In this document: one piece after another, positions 6,967-14,465 of the stretch | How the letters are laid out: each line of letters begins with the position of its first letter | How positions within the stretch are numbered: position 1 is the stretch's first letter | From: JBDRGC01 sp043818215 | GTDB taxonomy: Bacteria > Chloroflexota > Anaerolineae > Anaerolineales > UBA11858 | NCBI GenBank assembly: GCA_043818215.1 | Contig: JBDRGC010000092.1 | Location: forward strand, 1-29,566 | DNA length: 29,566 bases | Direction: 5' to 3' | Translations under genes and position numbers: made by a program | Notes under the pieces: generated by a model | Told to the model about the DNA's origin: nothing | What the model saw: only the letters and a program-made list of their open reading frames with translations | Databases searched by the model: none

Positions 6967-7717
6967 TGCGTACTCGCCGAATAGTGTATTCCGCGGGCGG
7001 ATCTCCAGCCTGCCAGGGAAACGCCCCCCTAAGCTTCCTGAAAGAATTCGTGTCCATCCTCTGCGGAAGGGAAATGATTTGCTTTACGCTCCGCACATCA
7101 ATGGGACGTCCCGTGCCAGGTTCACGGCGTATCGTGCCAACAACACGAACTCGTTTTCCCCAGGCAGTCCGGACAATTTCTCTAAAAGAACTATCGAGAT
7201 AGCAATACACAATACGATCAAAGAGCTGATCGTAAAGACCAATCCTGATGTTAGTGGTATCCCAAATCGCTCGCACGAAACCTGTAACGGTGCCAACCGT
7301 ATTTTGTGCAGGAGCATCATCCGGGGCCACAACCCAAGGCTGATCTATAACACTTCGGTAATCATCCGTAACGAAAGTGACCGCGGTAACTTGCTCTCCG
7401 ATCACCGCGGTTATAGAATGCGCCGGTTTTATTACGTTCTCAGAATACGGAATAGGGGTTTTGTCCGCCAGAGCGTTGCCAACTACCTGATAAGCCTGGA
7501 CGACACGGGACACATCTTCAGGTATTGCAGCGTATCCGCGCACTTCAGCAAAAGCACTACCCGCTTCCAGACGAGAAATTTGCCACTGAATGGATTCGCC
7601 ATCACCGACAACTTCCAAAGTCAAAGCAGAAACCAAGTCTTTAAAAGACTGAATTACATCGGCAAAGCTGTCCAGCGATGTATCTCCCGCGAGTTGGATA
7701 GCAATCGTATCAGACAC
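6956..7717 (-). CDS. Uncharacterised protein coupled to PIN gene, candidate large antitoxin
   Basis: I do not recognise the family. The frame is open back to 7828, but a GTG at 7715-7717 has AGAGGAG about 5 nt upstream and is the likely start, giving 253 aa (MSDTIAIQLAGDTSLDSFAD). There is no signal peptide or membrane helix. The first half looks like alternating helix and strand; residues around GKRVRVVGTIRREPGTGRPIDV look like a beta barrel or OB-type strand pair. The C-terminal tail (FRKLRGAFPWQAGDPPAEYT then IRRVRNGI) resembles the short wrapping tails of VapB-type antitoxins. It overlaps the PIN gene by 11 bp and is transcribed first from a palindrome-controlled promoter, the usual order and control of antitoxins. 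An antitoxin role is an inference. Confidence 0.75.
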   Translation of the reverse strand: MSDTIAIQLAGDTSLDSFADVIQSFKDLVSALTLEVVGDGESIQWQISRLEAGSAFAEVRGYAAIPEDVSRVVQAYQVVGNALADKTPIPYSENVIKPAHSITAVIGEQVTAVTFVTDDYRSVIDQPWVVAPDDAPAQNTVGTVTGFVRAIWDTTNIRIGLYDQLFDRIVYCYLDSSFREIVRTAWGKRVRVVGTIRREPGTGRPIDVRSVKQIISLPQRMDTNSFRKLRGAFPWQAGDPPAEYTIRRVRNGI

Positions 7718-7766
7718 GATTCTCCTCTCTCTGTTCCAGATATTCACACACAAAATGTACTGTTGT

Positions 7767-7806
7767 TTACCTGTCACAAGTGTAACAGGTAACACATTGG
7801 CGTCAA
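7767..7806 (-). promoter_or_regulatory. Promoter with 26-bp operator palindrome, PIN module
   Basis: Minus strand -35 TTGACG (7801-7806), 16-bp spacer, -10 TACACT (7779-7784). The -10 lies inside the palindrome TTACCTGT-N10-ACAGGTAA (7767-7792), whose inner bases are also partly symmetric. A dimeric repressor bound here would block polymerase, consistent with autoregulation. Confidence 0.65.
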
Positions 7807-7841
7807 TACTCAAAGGTAAGCATGCCAAGAAAGAGAGATAT

Positions 7842-8040
7842 TAGGCTACGGGTAACTACTCAGCCAGCGATTTCAACTGCCCACACCGTTAGCTTGACGC
7901 GTATGCCCTAACCCCCAAAACTTGGGGGAAACACCACTTGTATCCCGGTATCAGGGCAAGGGATCTAAAGACAGAAACTTTCTCCCCCAGTATTGGGGGC
8001 CGGGGGGCGATATCAAGATAGCCTGAGTAGTCACGGCTAC
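7842..8040. repeat. Inverted-repeat element holding two CCCCCA hairpins
   Basis: Outer arms share GT(A/G)ACTACTCAG in inverse orientation (7851-7862 and 8023-8034). Inside are CCCCCAA-AAC-TTGGGGG (7912-7928) and CCCCCA-GTAT-TGGGGG (7984-7999). The right end supplies the TAG stop of the M23 gene. Nothing else coding is seen in 7829-8036. Confidence 0.6.
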
Positions 8041-9278
8041 GGCAAGAAATTCCAGGGGTTGACCTTAGTGGTAACGTACATCAACTCGAAGTGCAGATGG
8101 GGGCCCGATGAGTTCCCGGTGCTGCCCATACTGCCAATAACGGCCCCCTGGTAAAGACTCGTTCCACATCCCACATAGACATCGTTAAGATGGGCATAGA
8201 GAGATTGCCAATCGTTGCCGTGATCGATCACGATAAGATTGCCGTAACCGCTGTAGCTCCAACCTGAGTACACCACCACGCCATCGTCCACGGCCCACAC
8301 CGGATCGCCGAGAGTGCCGCCAATATCAATGGCCGGGTGGTTGGCAGCCGGGTTGTAATCGAACCCGGAGAGCCAGTGATTGGCAGTCGGCCATATAAAA
8401 ACGCCATCACCAACCACTCCATCCATGAGCGTTCCGCAATGACCAGGGCCGTAGGTGCGCGCCACAGCCGGATTATCTCGGGGGATGCGCGGCGGGCCGT
8501 AATCGATCATTTCGCGCTGCCCCCCGGGAACGATCACCATATCTCCGGGAGCAATGTCCAGACTGTCGAAATTGGTCTCATAAAGATTAAAGGGGTTGCC
8601 CGGCCATTCTATGATCTTCATCGTCTCGACACCGTAATACTCGGCAACCTTGCTAATGTCCTCTCCGGCACTCCATTTGTGGTAAGTACCATCAACCGGC
8701 ATGATATTTACGATCTGGCCGACCTGCAAGCGGTGGGGATTGTCCTGTAAAATGTTCGTATTGGCCCACAAAATGGTTTCAGGTTTAAGCCCAAACTTGT
8801 CGGCAATCCCAAAGACCGAATCGCCTGTCTCGACCGTGTAGGTGATCACAACCACACGGGGGCGGGTGGGGATGGTAGTGTACAATGTCGCAAAACGAGG
8901 GATTCCTGCCACGAGGGCAGTATCAGGAACCGAAAAGAGCGGCAACCCTGGAACATCCGCTGTGGGTGTTAGCGTGGGTAACGAGGCCGCCAAAACGGAG
9001 ATGGCTCTTTTTGGAATTTGTGCCATCTGAGCGCTGGAAAAGAAAGTGCTCATTGCCCATACAACAACAAACACCAATACAATAGAAAACAAAATGGTTC
9101 CAATCCGAAGTACCGGCTCGATCAACCCCGTTCGTGACACTCGTTCCCAGAATACCTCATATTTGGTGCTGCCCTCATTTGCTTCCCCAAGTGGTGAACT
9201 TGAATCCCGTCCAGCTTGGTCTGGCACCAGGCCATTCTCGGCGGGAGGATATTCTTTGTGTGTGGTTTCGTCCGACAT
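8037..9278 (-). CDS. LysM / M23 peptidase, membrane-anchored
   Basis: A 413-aa cell-envelope protein. After a charged cytoplasmic tail (1-50) comes one membrane helix (about 58-78), a Pro/Thr-rich linker, two LysM peptidoglycan-binding repeats (about 146-192, with TYTVETGDSVFGIADKFGL, and 199-250), and a C-terminal M23 metallopeptidase domain. The zinc and catalytic residues are visible: H314 and D318 in NHPAIDIGG, H363 in LYAHL, and H394/H396 in GPHLHFEL. Such enzymes cut peptide cross-links in peptidoglycan, or act as scaffolds when residues are lost; here all are kept. GAGG lies about 7 nt before the ATG. It is divergent from the TPR genes and shares their promoter region, hinting at linked control. 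Confidence 0.95.
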   Translation of the reverse strand: MSDETTHKEYPPAENGLVPDQAGRDSSSPLGEANEGSTKYEVFWERVSRTGLIEPVLRIGTILFSIVLVFVVVWAMSTFFSSAQMAQIPKRAISVLAASLPTLTPTADVPGLPLFSVPDTALVAGIPRFATLYTTIPTRPRVVVITYTVETGDSVFGIADKFGLKPETILWANTNILQDNPHRLQVGQIVNIMPVDGTYHKWSAGEDISKVAEYYGVETMKIIEWPGNPFNLYETNFDSLDIAPGDMVIVPGGQREMIDYGPPRIPRDNPAVARTYGPGHCGTLMDGVVGDGVFIWPTANHWLSGFDYNPAANHPAIDIGGTLGDPVWAVDDGVVVYSGWSYSGYGNLIVIDHGNDWQSLYAHLNDVYVGCGTSLYQGAVIGSMGSTGNSSGPHLHFELMYVTTKVNPWNFLP

Positions 9279-9298
9279 AGCTTACCTCTATAGAAGGC

Positions 9299-9387
9299 AT
9301 GATAACATCACCCCAGAAGAGCGTCAATGCGGCACGTGTGCGCTCAAATATCCGAACTTGACGCTCTTTCATTAGAGATGGTAAGAT
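9299..9387. promoter_or_regulatory. Divergent promoter pair built on an inverted repeat
   Basis: AGAGCGTCAA (9318-9327) and TTGACGCTCT (9358-9367) form a perfect 10-bp inverted repeat with a 30-bp centre. Each arm contains a TTGACG -35. Minus: 17 bp to TATCAT (9299-9304) for the M23 gene. Plus: 18 bp to TAAGAT (9382-9387) for the TPR genes. A regulator binding the arms would affect both promoters. Confidence 0.65.
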
Positions 9388-9393
9388 GTCGCT

Positions 9394-10644
9394 ATGTATC
9401 TTAGTGGAAGTAAGTGGTCGATGCAAAGTAAACGCCGGAAGTGGTCCAACCCCTGGCGTATTTTTATATTATTGGGGTTGATCGCGGCCGCGGTCTATTT
9501 CAATAGAATCGTTGTTCCGGTCACATCTCCTTTATTTATTCCAACCCCTACCCCAACCCGCGCCCCAGAATCCTTTGTCAATGAAGCCCAAGCCTATTTC
9601 AACGATGGCAAGCTGAGTCAATCTATTGACGCTTACAAACAAGCCATTCTGACTGACCCCACCAACTCATCCAATTATGTCAATTTGGCACGGGTGCAGA
9701 TATATGCCGGGCAGTATGAGGAGGCCCTAAAAAACTCTGAACTGGCCTTACTCCGCAATTCCGATAACCCGCTCGCACACGCCACGCGCGCCTGGGCATT
9801 GGATTTCTTGGGCAATTATTTGGAAGCGGAGGCGGCCATAAAAAAGGCTCTGGAACTCGACGCAAACAACGCAGTTGCACATGCTGTGTATGCCGAGATT
9901 CTGGTCGATTTGGGGAACTACGACAAAGCAGCCGAAGAATCGCGCCTCGCCGTGGAACTCTCCCCATCCTCGCTGGAAGTCCGGCGGGCGCGGGGATATG
10001 TCTTGTACTGGACAAGCAATTATGACTTAGCCCTCGACGAATACAACGCTGCTTTGGCAATCAACGATAAAATCCCGAACCTTCATCTGATGGTGGGCTA
10101 TATTTATACCGCTCTAGGCGAAGACGATCTGGCTGTCGAGGCCTTCAATCAGGCCAATGCTCTCAATCCCCAAGACCCAACACCGGACTACGAAGCCTCC
10201 AGAATATATTTTACGATTGGCGAATACGCCAAGGCAGCCCAATACGCCGAGCAGGCTGTCAAAGATGACCCCACGAATCCAGGTTTACACGGCAACCTGG
10301 GGATAATGTACGCCAAGAAAAACGAGTTCGATCTAGCTATCCAACACTTGTCACTGGCTGTACAAGGAGGGACAAATGAAGACGGCGATATTGTGGGTGG
10401 AATCCCCCTATCGTATCAAATCCGCGTCATCGAGATATACTCCACCTATGGTCTAACTCTGGCGCGCCAAAACCGGTGCGAAGAAGCAGTGCCTATCTTT
10501 CAGGCTATGCTGACAACTGTGCCCGACAACGAAATCGCGGTATACAATGCCACAGTGGGGTTAGAGATATGCCAAACAAACCTGGAGGCTTCCGAGGCGG
10601 AATCTGAAGCCACACCCACACCCACACCCACACCCACACCCTGA
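9394..10644 (+). CDS. TPR-repeat membrane protein 1
   Basis: A 416-aa protein with a basic N terminus (KRRKW), one membrane helix (PWRIFILLGLIAAAVYF), a PTPTPTR linker and about eight tetratricopeptide repeats showing the A-Y-..A-..D/NP signature (for example QSIDAYKQAILTDPTNSSNY). TPRs form a superhelix for protein binding, here probably outside the membrane. The -10 at 9382 would put the transcript start at the 9394 ATG (leaderless); an alternative start is ATG 9421 (MQSKRRKW) with GGAAG 12 nt upstream. The C terminus is a (PT)n tail encoded by a 6-bp tandem repeat. A single base separates its stop from the next TPR gene. Confidence 0.88.
   Translation: MYLSGSKWSMQSKRRKWSNPWRIFILLGLIAAAVYFNRIVVPVTSPLFIPTPTPTRAPESFVNEAQAYFNDGKLSQSIDAYKQAILTDPTNSSNYVNLARVQIYAGQYEEALKNSELALLRNSDNPLAHATRAWALDFLGNYLEAEAAIKKALELDANNAVAHAVYAEILVDLGNYDKAAEESRLAVELSPSSLEVRRARGYVLYWTSNYDLALDEYNAALAINDKIPNLHLMVGYIYTALGEDDLAVEAFNQANALNPQDPTPDYEASRIYFTIGEYAKAAQYAEQAVKDDPTNPGLHGNLGIMYAKKNEFDLAIQHLSLAVQGGTNEDGDIVGGIPLSYQIRVIEIYSTYGLTLARQNRCEEAVPIFQAMLTTVPDNEIAVYNATVGLEICQTNLEASEAESEATPTPTPTPTP
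10609..10641 (+). repeat. Hexanucleotide CCCACA tract in the TPR1 tail
   Basis: Five to six ACACCC units encode the TPTPTPTP tail just before the stop. The unit is a multiple of three, so length changes would alter only tail length. Confidence 0.9.
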
Positions 10645-10645
10645 C

Positions 10646-12004
10646 ATGAATCGTCAACTGATGGGAAAACGCCCCACTTTCGGGGATAGCAAGCCAGGTT
10701 CGAACCCCTATCGAATACTCTTGTGGCTGGTTCTGATCATCAGCGGCGGCTGGCTGATCACCCAGATCGGCATAGGTCCAAAATATCTAGTCGAACCATT
10801 CTTCGTGCCGACCCCCACCCCCACGCGGACAGCCAATTCGTACATCATGGAAGCAGAGGCTTATTTCGATGCCGGCAAGATTGACGACCCGGTAGAAGAC
10901 GACGCCATCGACGCTTACCAGCAAGCTCTGGAGTTAGAGCCAGATAACGCCCTGGCCTGGTCTGAATTAGCCCGCTTGCTGACCTACTCTTCCAGCTTGC
11001 TCTCCACTCAACAGGGGAAAATCGAGCGCATGGCAGAGGCGCGTGAGGCCAGCGACAAAGCCGTTGAACTAACCCCCGATGACAGCAGCGTTCAGGCCAT
11101 TCAAGCCCTGGTGTTGGATTGGAGCGCCTCAGTTACCGTGGATGAGGTCCAACGCCAGGAATGGCTGGTGCAAGCCGAACAGGCTGCCGGCAATGCAGTC
11201 TTTCGGGATCCCGAAAACTATCTTGCGTTGGCATTTTACGCCGAAGTTCTATTAGACCAGCAAAAATGGTCCCAGGCTGAGCAGCACGCCCGGCAAGCCG
11301 TTGAACTGGCTCCTGGTGTAATGGACACCCACCGTGTTTACGCCACCGTAATGGAAACCTTCAGCCAATACCGGGTAGCCATCGAGGAATACGAGAAAGC
11401 CGCGGCCATCAACCCCAATCTAACATTCCTGTATATCCGCATTGGCGTGATATACCGTGAATTGCTGGATTACGATAAGGCCTTAGAGTATTTCGAGAAG
11501 GCCATCTCTATTAACAACTCCAATGGCGTAAATGATCCCATTCCATACATTGCGATTGCAAAAACCTATTCCCGAATGGGCGAGTTTTTTATAGCCGCTC
11601 TCAACGGCGAGAAAGCCCTCAATTTCGACCCCACCAATGCCAACACTTATGGACAATTGGGCGATATCTACACCCGGGCGCGCAATTATGAGGGGGCGAT
11701 GGAGGTACTGAAATGCGCTGTGCAAGGCTGCTCGGTTGATGAGAATGAACTCGGCAATGTGGAAGTTGAGGGCCTGCCGCTGACGAATATCACCGTGGCC
11801 TATTACTACGTCCGTTATGGATCGGTGCTGGCAGCCTTGAGCCGACCAGGGGCTAATTACTGTCCAGAAGCCCTCGAAGTGCTGACCCAGGTGCGCGAGA
11901 AATATCCCGATGATGATTTGCTGATGGGAATTGTTGGGGAAAACGAAGCCATCTGTCGCATGATCGCGGAGACACCGGAGCCGCCGCCGGCCCCTGAGGA
12001 TTGA
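10646..12004 (+). CDS. TPR-repeat membrane protein 2
   Basis: A 452-aa protein built like its upstream neighbour: one membrane helix (YRILLWLVLIISGGWLITQI), a PTPTPTRTANSYIMEAEAYFDAG-type linker matching PTPTPTRAPESFVNEAQAYF of TPR1, then about eight TPR motifs (for example YRVAIEEYEKAAAINPNLTF). The two are evidently paralogues. The ATG follows the TPR1 stop by one base and has only CCACAC repeats upstream instead of a Shine-Dalgarno sequence, so translation depends on coupling. Both proteins probably form or organise an envelope assembly, perhaps with the divergent LysM/M23 peptidase; this is inferred from arrangement only. Confidence 0.9.
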   Translation: MNRQLMGKRPTFGDSKPGSNPYRILLWLVLIISGGWLITQIGIGPKYLVEPFFVPTPTPTRTANSYIMEAEAYFDAGKIDDPVEDDAIDAYQQALELEPDNALAWSELARLLTYSSSLLSTQQGKIERMAEAREASDKAVELTPDDSSVQAIQALVLDWSASVTVDEVQRQEWLVQAEQAAGNAVFRDPENYLALAFYAEVLLDQQKWSQAEQHARQAVELAPGVMDTHRVYATVMETFSQYRVAIEEYEKAAAINPNLTFLYIRIGVIYRELLDYDKALEYFEKAISINNSNGVNDPIPYIAIAKTYSRMGEFFIAALNGEKALNFDPTNANTYGQLGDIYTRARNYEGAMEVLKCAVQGCSVDENELGNVEVEGLPLTNITVAYYYVRYGSVLAALSRPGANYCPEALEVLTQVREKYPDDDLLMGIVGENEAICRMIAETPEPPPAPED

Positions 12005-12009
12005 GCTTG

Positions 12010-12132
12010 TGGGGCGTGGAGGGGGGAGAAGGAAGGGTGGAGCGTGGAGGGGGGAGGGGGGAGCGTGGAGCGTGGAGGGGGGAGGGTGAGGCGTGACGAA
12101 GTCCCCGAAGCGTAGCGGAGTGGGAAATGTGA
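12010..12132. repeat. Purine-rich CGTGGAG heptads plus a copy of the 39-bp repeat
   Basis: Heptads of the CGTGGAG/GGGGGGA type fill 12010-12090, followed by the fourth copy of the dispersed GTGACGAAGTCCCCGAAGC unit (12093-12132). Confidence 0.85.
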
Positions 12133-12196
12133 GGAGTGGTGTGATGCTTAAAAACAGGGGGAGGGAGAAGAAGGGGGTATGATCCCTGGTTAACAA

Positions 12197-12229
12197 AGCA
12201 ACCCGGTTCCTTTGAGGAACCGGGTTGCT
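12197..12229. repeat. 33-bp palindrome AGCAACCCGGTTCC, possible terminator
   Basis: Perfect 14-bp arms with a TTTGA loop. It sits between the convergent TPR and toxin genes. No proper T-run follows on the plus strand; on the minus strand TTTGTTAA follows, so it may weakly terminate the minus-strand pair. Confidence 0.7.
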
Positions 12230-12265
12230 GCTGGCTTATCGTCTACTCTCCGTTCATGCTTATGG

Positions 12266-12607
12266 TTAATCGTTAAAATATTTTTCCACTGCTCGCAGGA
12301 ACTCAGAAAAAGTCACCGGGGAACAAATGATATGTCGGTCTGGATCTGTAAAAGGATGCCGGTGCCAACCCGTTTTGGCATTATCCACGCCGTAAACCCG
12401 TCGTTCAGTCTGAACCAGCGCGAATGCAGTCTTATCTGTTTCCAGAGTGTAATAAATATTGATAAAGGTTTCAGGCATCGTAAGATGAACCCTTACGTGG
12501 AGAATGTCGATATCCAATATACGTTCTTCAATATAGTGTACCAGCGCAGAGTGGTTACATACGCGACGCAATACATAAAGGAGATGAGCCGTAGTTATGG
12601 CAGCCAT
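12266..12607 (-). CDS. TumE/DUF6516-like putative toxin
   Basis: A 113-aa protein with the features I associate with the TumE-like toxin family: a strand-rich first half, then TAFALVQTERRVYGVDNAK (60-78), GWHRHPF (80-86) and a further histidine (RH, 91-92), ending in a helix SEFLRAVEKYF. The paired histidines could be catalytic or metal-binding. It overlaps the end of the upstream small gene by 13 bp, lacks its own Shine-Dalgarno sequence, and so depends on coupled translation. A toxin role is inferred from pair organisation and motif resemblance; another small DUF family is possible. Confidence 0.6.
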   Translation of the reverse strand: MAAITTAHLLYVLRRVCNHSALVHYIEERILDIDILHVRVHLTMPETFINIYYTLETDKTAFALVQTERRVYGVDNAKTGWHRHPFTDPDRHIICSPVTFSEFLRAVEKYFND

Positions 12608-12909
12608 GCGAAACTTTTATTCAAGCGTTTATGCCGCGTTACTAACCCTTCCCACATCAGGAAATCGTCTTCAGCTTCGAAGGCATAGTGTTCTGACCGG
12701 TCTTCGGTGTCCCAAATGTGACGGTAGCCCTCGAACGACATACCATACTTGCGCTCGAACTGGCGCAGCCCAGCTTCCAGTTCCGCTAACTTTTGACGAG
12801 CATATTCTCGAATAATCATCGTCAGGGCTGCATCTACCCGTACTTCACCGGTCAAATCAACAATCGCCTGAGCTGTTTCTTTGGGAAGAATCATTGTAGT
12901 ATCTGACAT
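12595..12909 (-). CDS. Putative antitoxin partner of the TumE-like protein
   Basis: The frame is open to 12975, but the -10 element at 12961-12966 lies inside that extension and GGAGAAAA at about 12916-12921 points to the ATG at 12907-12909, giving 104 aa. The product starts MSDTTMILPKETAQAIVDL, followed by a long helix (YARQKLAELEAGLRQFERKY) and an acidic/aromatic tail that includes EDDFLMWEGL. Small, helix-rich, acidic-tailed proteins encoded just before and overlapping a toxin gene are typical type II antitoxins. The long helix with the tail resembles those that wrap partner toxins. Confidence in the pair is higher than in the exact family. Confidence 0.68.
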   Translation of the reverse strand: MSDTTMILPKETAQAIVDLTGEVRVDAALTMIIREYARQKLAELEAGLRQFERKYGMSFEGYRHIWDTEDRSEHYAFEAEDDFLMWEGLVTRHKRLNKSFAWLP

Positions 12910-12960
12910 GTATTTTCTCCTGCGAGTTTTAATTCTGGCATCCGACGGGTCCATACCCAA

Positions 12961-12968
12961 ATTATAGC
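12961..12968 (-). promoter_or_regulatory. Extended -10 promoter of the toxin-antitoxin pair
   Basis: Minus strand TG-C-TATAAT. A matching -35 is not seen, which fits an extended -10 promoter. Transcription would start about 45 nt before the 12909 ATG. Confidence 0.55.
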
Positions 12969-12976
12969 ACGTCACA

Positions 12977-13113
12977 TTGAGTGGCGAGTGGCGAGTGGCG
13001 TGGTCGTCGGTCGTCTGTCAGCGGTCATCGGTCATCGGTCATCGGTCATCGGTCGGCGGACAACGGTCGGCAATTGGCATTCATCGGTCGTCGGTCAGCG
13101 GTCATCGGTCGCC
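12977..13113. repeat. TCATCGG heptad array
   Basis: GAGTGGC repeats, then about a dozen perfect and degenerate TCATCGG/TCGTCGG heptads. It ends close to the stop of the fumarase gene. Confidence 0.9.
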
Positions 13114-13125
13114 ATTCGCCACGCC

Positions 13126-14004
13126 TCACTCGTACTTCGCCTCGCCGCCCGTGACGACCATCTTTCGCCTGCGGTAAGCCCAGCACATATACGAAACCGA
13201 GACAAAATAGCAGGCCGGCAAGCGGTGCAGACCTTTGATTTTGACGCCTAATACAGTGGTTTCCCCGCCGAAACCCATCGGGCCGATGCCCAAGTGGTTG
13301 GAGTCAGCGTAGATGCGCTGTTCCAATTCATCGAGGGCGGGATCGGGGTTAGGGTCATCAATTTGGCGGAAGAGGGCTTCTTTGGAGGCCAGGAACGATG
13401 AGCCGCGGTCGCCGCCAATGGCAACTCCCAAAATTCCGGGCGCGCAGCCTTTGCCTTGTGCCTGGTAGACCGCGTCCAACACGACTTTACGCACCCCTTC
13501 CAGATCCCGCCCCGCGTCCAGGCGGTTGTCGGGCAGCTTGTACTGGGCGCCCACGTTTTCGCAGCCGCCGCCTTTGAGCATCAACTCGATGGTCAGCGGC
13601 TCGCCCGCCTCGATTTCATCGAAATGGATTGTTGGGTAGTGCTCGTCGCCGGTGTTATCTCCGGTGTTTTTGCCGGTGATGGCGTTGACCGAGTTGGGGC
13701 GCAGGTATGTGTGTTGGGTGGCCTGCACCACGGCAGCTCGAATCTGCGCCCTCAATTTGCGGATGCTCCAGCCCTCGGGATAGTGGACGTAGAATATCGG
13801 CGTGCCGGTGTCCTGGCAAATGGGGGTGGACTTCTCGCGAGCCATAGCAACATTTTGGAGTATGGTTGCCAAAGCTCCCTGCGCCGCCGAGCCGGATTCT
13901 TCCCGCTCCATAGAGGCGCGGATTTCCTTCTCCACGTCTGGGGGCAGGTCTGTAGATGTTAGGCGGACAAGTTCGAGTATTTCTTGGGTTAGATCGGTTT
14001 GCAT
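13126..14004 (-). CDS. Class I fumarate hydratase, alpha subunit
   Basis: Catalyses reversible hydration of fumarate to malate in the TCA cycle, as the iron-sulfur half of the two-subunit class I enzyme (the same fold also serves L-tartrate dehydratase). The 292-aa length fits a stand-alone alpha subunit. Likely [4Fe-4S] ligands are C63 in STPICQDTGTP, C187 in GKGCAPG and C274 in SYMCWA; GGDRGSS follows the second. GGAGG lies 6 nt before the ATG. No beta-subunit gene is in the window, although beta usually follows alpha; here the downstream side is a repeat array and a toxin-antitoxin pair. The very end of the frame reaches the edge of the TCATCGG array. Confidence 0.92.
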   Translation of the reverse strand: MQTDLTQEILELVRLTSTDLPPDVEKEIRASMEREESGSAAQGALATILQNVAMAREKSTPICQDTGTPIFYVHYPEGWSIRKLRAQIRAAVVQATQHTYLRPNSVNAITGKNTGDNTGDEHYPTIHFDEIEAGEPLTIELMLKGGGCENVGAQYKLPDNRLDAGRDLEGVRKVVLDAVYQAQGKGCAPGILGVAIGGDRGSSFLASKEALFRQIDDPNPDPALDELEQRIYADSNHLGIGPMGFGGETTVLGVKIKGLHRLPACYFVSVSYMCWAYRRRKMVVTGGEAKYE

Positions 14005-14021
14005 AGGTTACCTCCGGTTTT

Positions 14022-14093
14022 TAGTGTTCAGTTGTCAGTATTCAGTGTTCAGTGTCCAGTGTTCAGTATTCAGTATTCAGTGTTCAATGTTCA
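14022..14093. repeat. TCAGTGT heptad array
   Basis: About ten TCAGTGT/TCAGTAT heptads between the fumarase ribosome-binding site and the inverted-repeat element at 14095. Confidence 0.88.
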
Positions 14094-14094
14094 G

Positions 14095-14393
14095 TCAATG
14101 TCATTAAGTTAAGGAAATACCAGCGCTGATTGAGTAGCGGAGGCACGCATTTTGTGCCGGAGCGTATCGAAATCAAGCGGATTCTAGAGAAAAATGCGCT
14201 TTGCCAGACCCGTTTGGTTTCGACACCTTACCTGCGTTCGGTGCAGGTGTGCAGTGCCTGCATACTTATCCCTTTGGGACACTTGTCCTTTTGGGATAGG
14301 TATACGGCTCTCCGCAAACTCCGAACCTACCCTTCGACCAGTTCAAGACACCGCACAACCGGCACTCTCGTTTCACTAACTTAATGACATTGA
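14095..14393. mobile_element. MITE-like element with perfect 17-bp terminal inverted repeats
   Basis: TCAATGTCATTAAGTTA (14095-14111) matches the reverse complement of 14377-14393 exactly. The 299-bp body has no convincing gene; it contains a GATTGAGTAGC... / ...GTATCGAAATC hairpin (about 14128-14180) with a CAC-GCATTTT-GTG tip. The arms share the CAATGTCA core with the element at 21229. No target-site duplication is obvious. Confidence 0.6.
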
Positions 14394-14465
14394 ATACCAA
14401 CTAACTTTATATTGCCAAATTACTCAGCCTTAATCATACCTCAAAAGAGGTAATTCATTGCAAAA

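Noticed and set aside
6950..7792. 280-codon plus-strand open frame
   Set aside because: Antisense to the unknown gene of the PIN module, which has a good start, coupling and promoter; the plus-strand product has no recognisable domain.
12977..13251. Small plus-strand frames over the TCATCGG array
   Set aside because: Repeat-derived translations (SSVIGHR-type) without conserved features.
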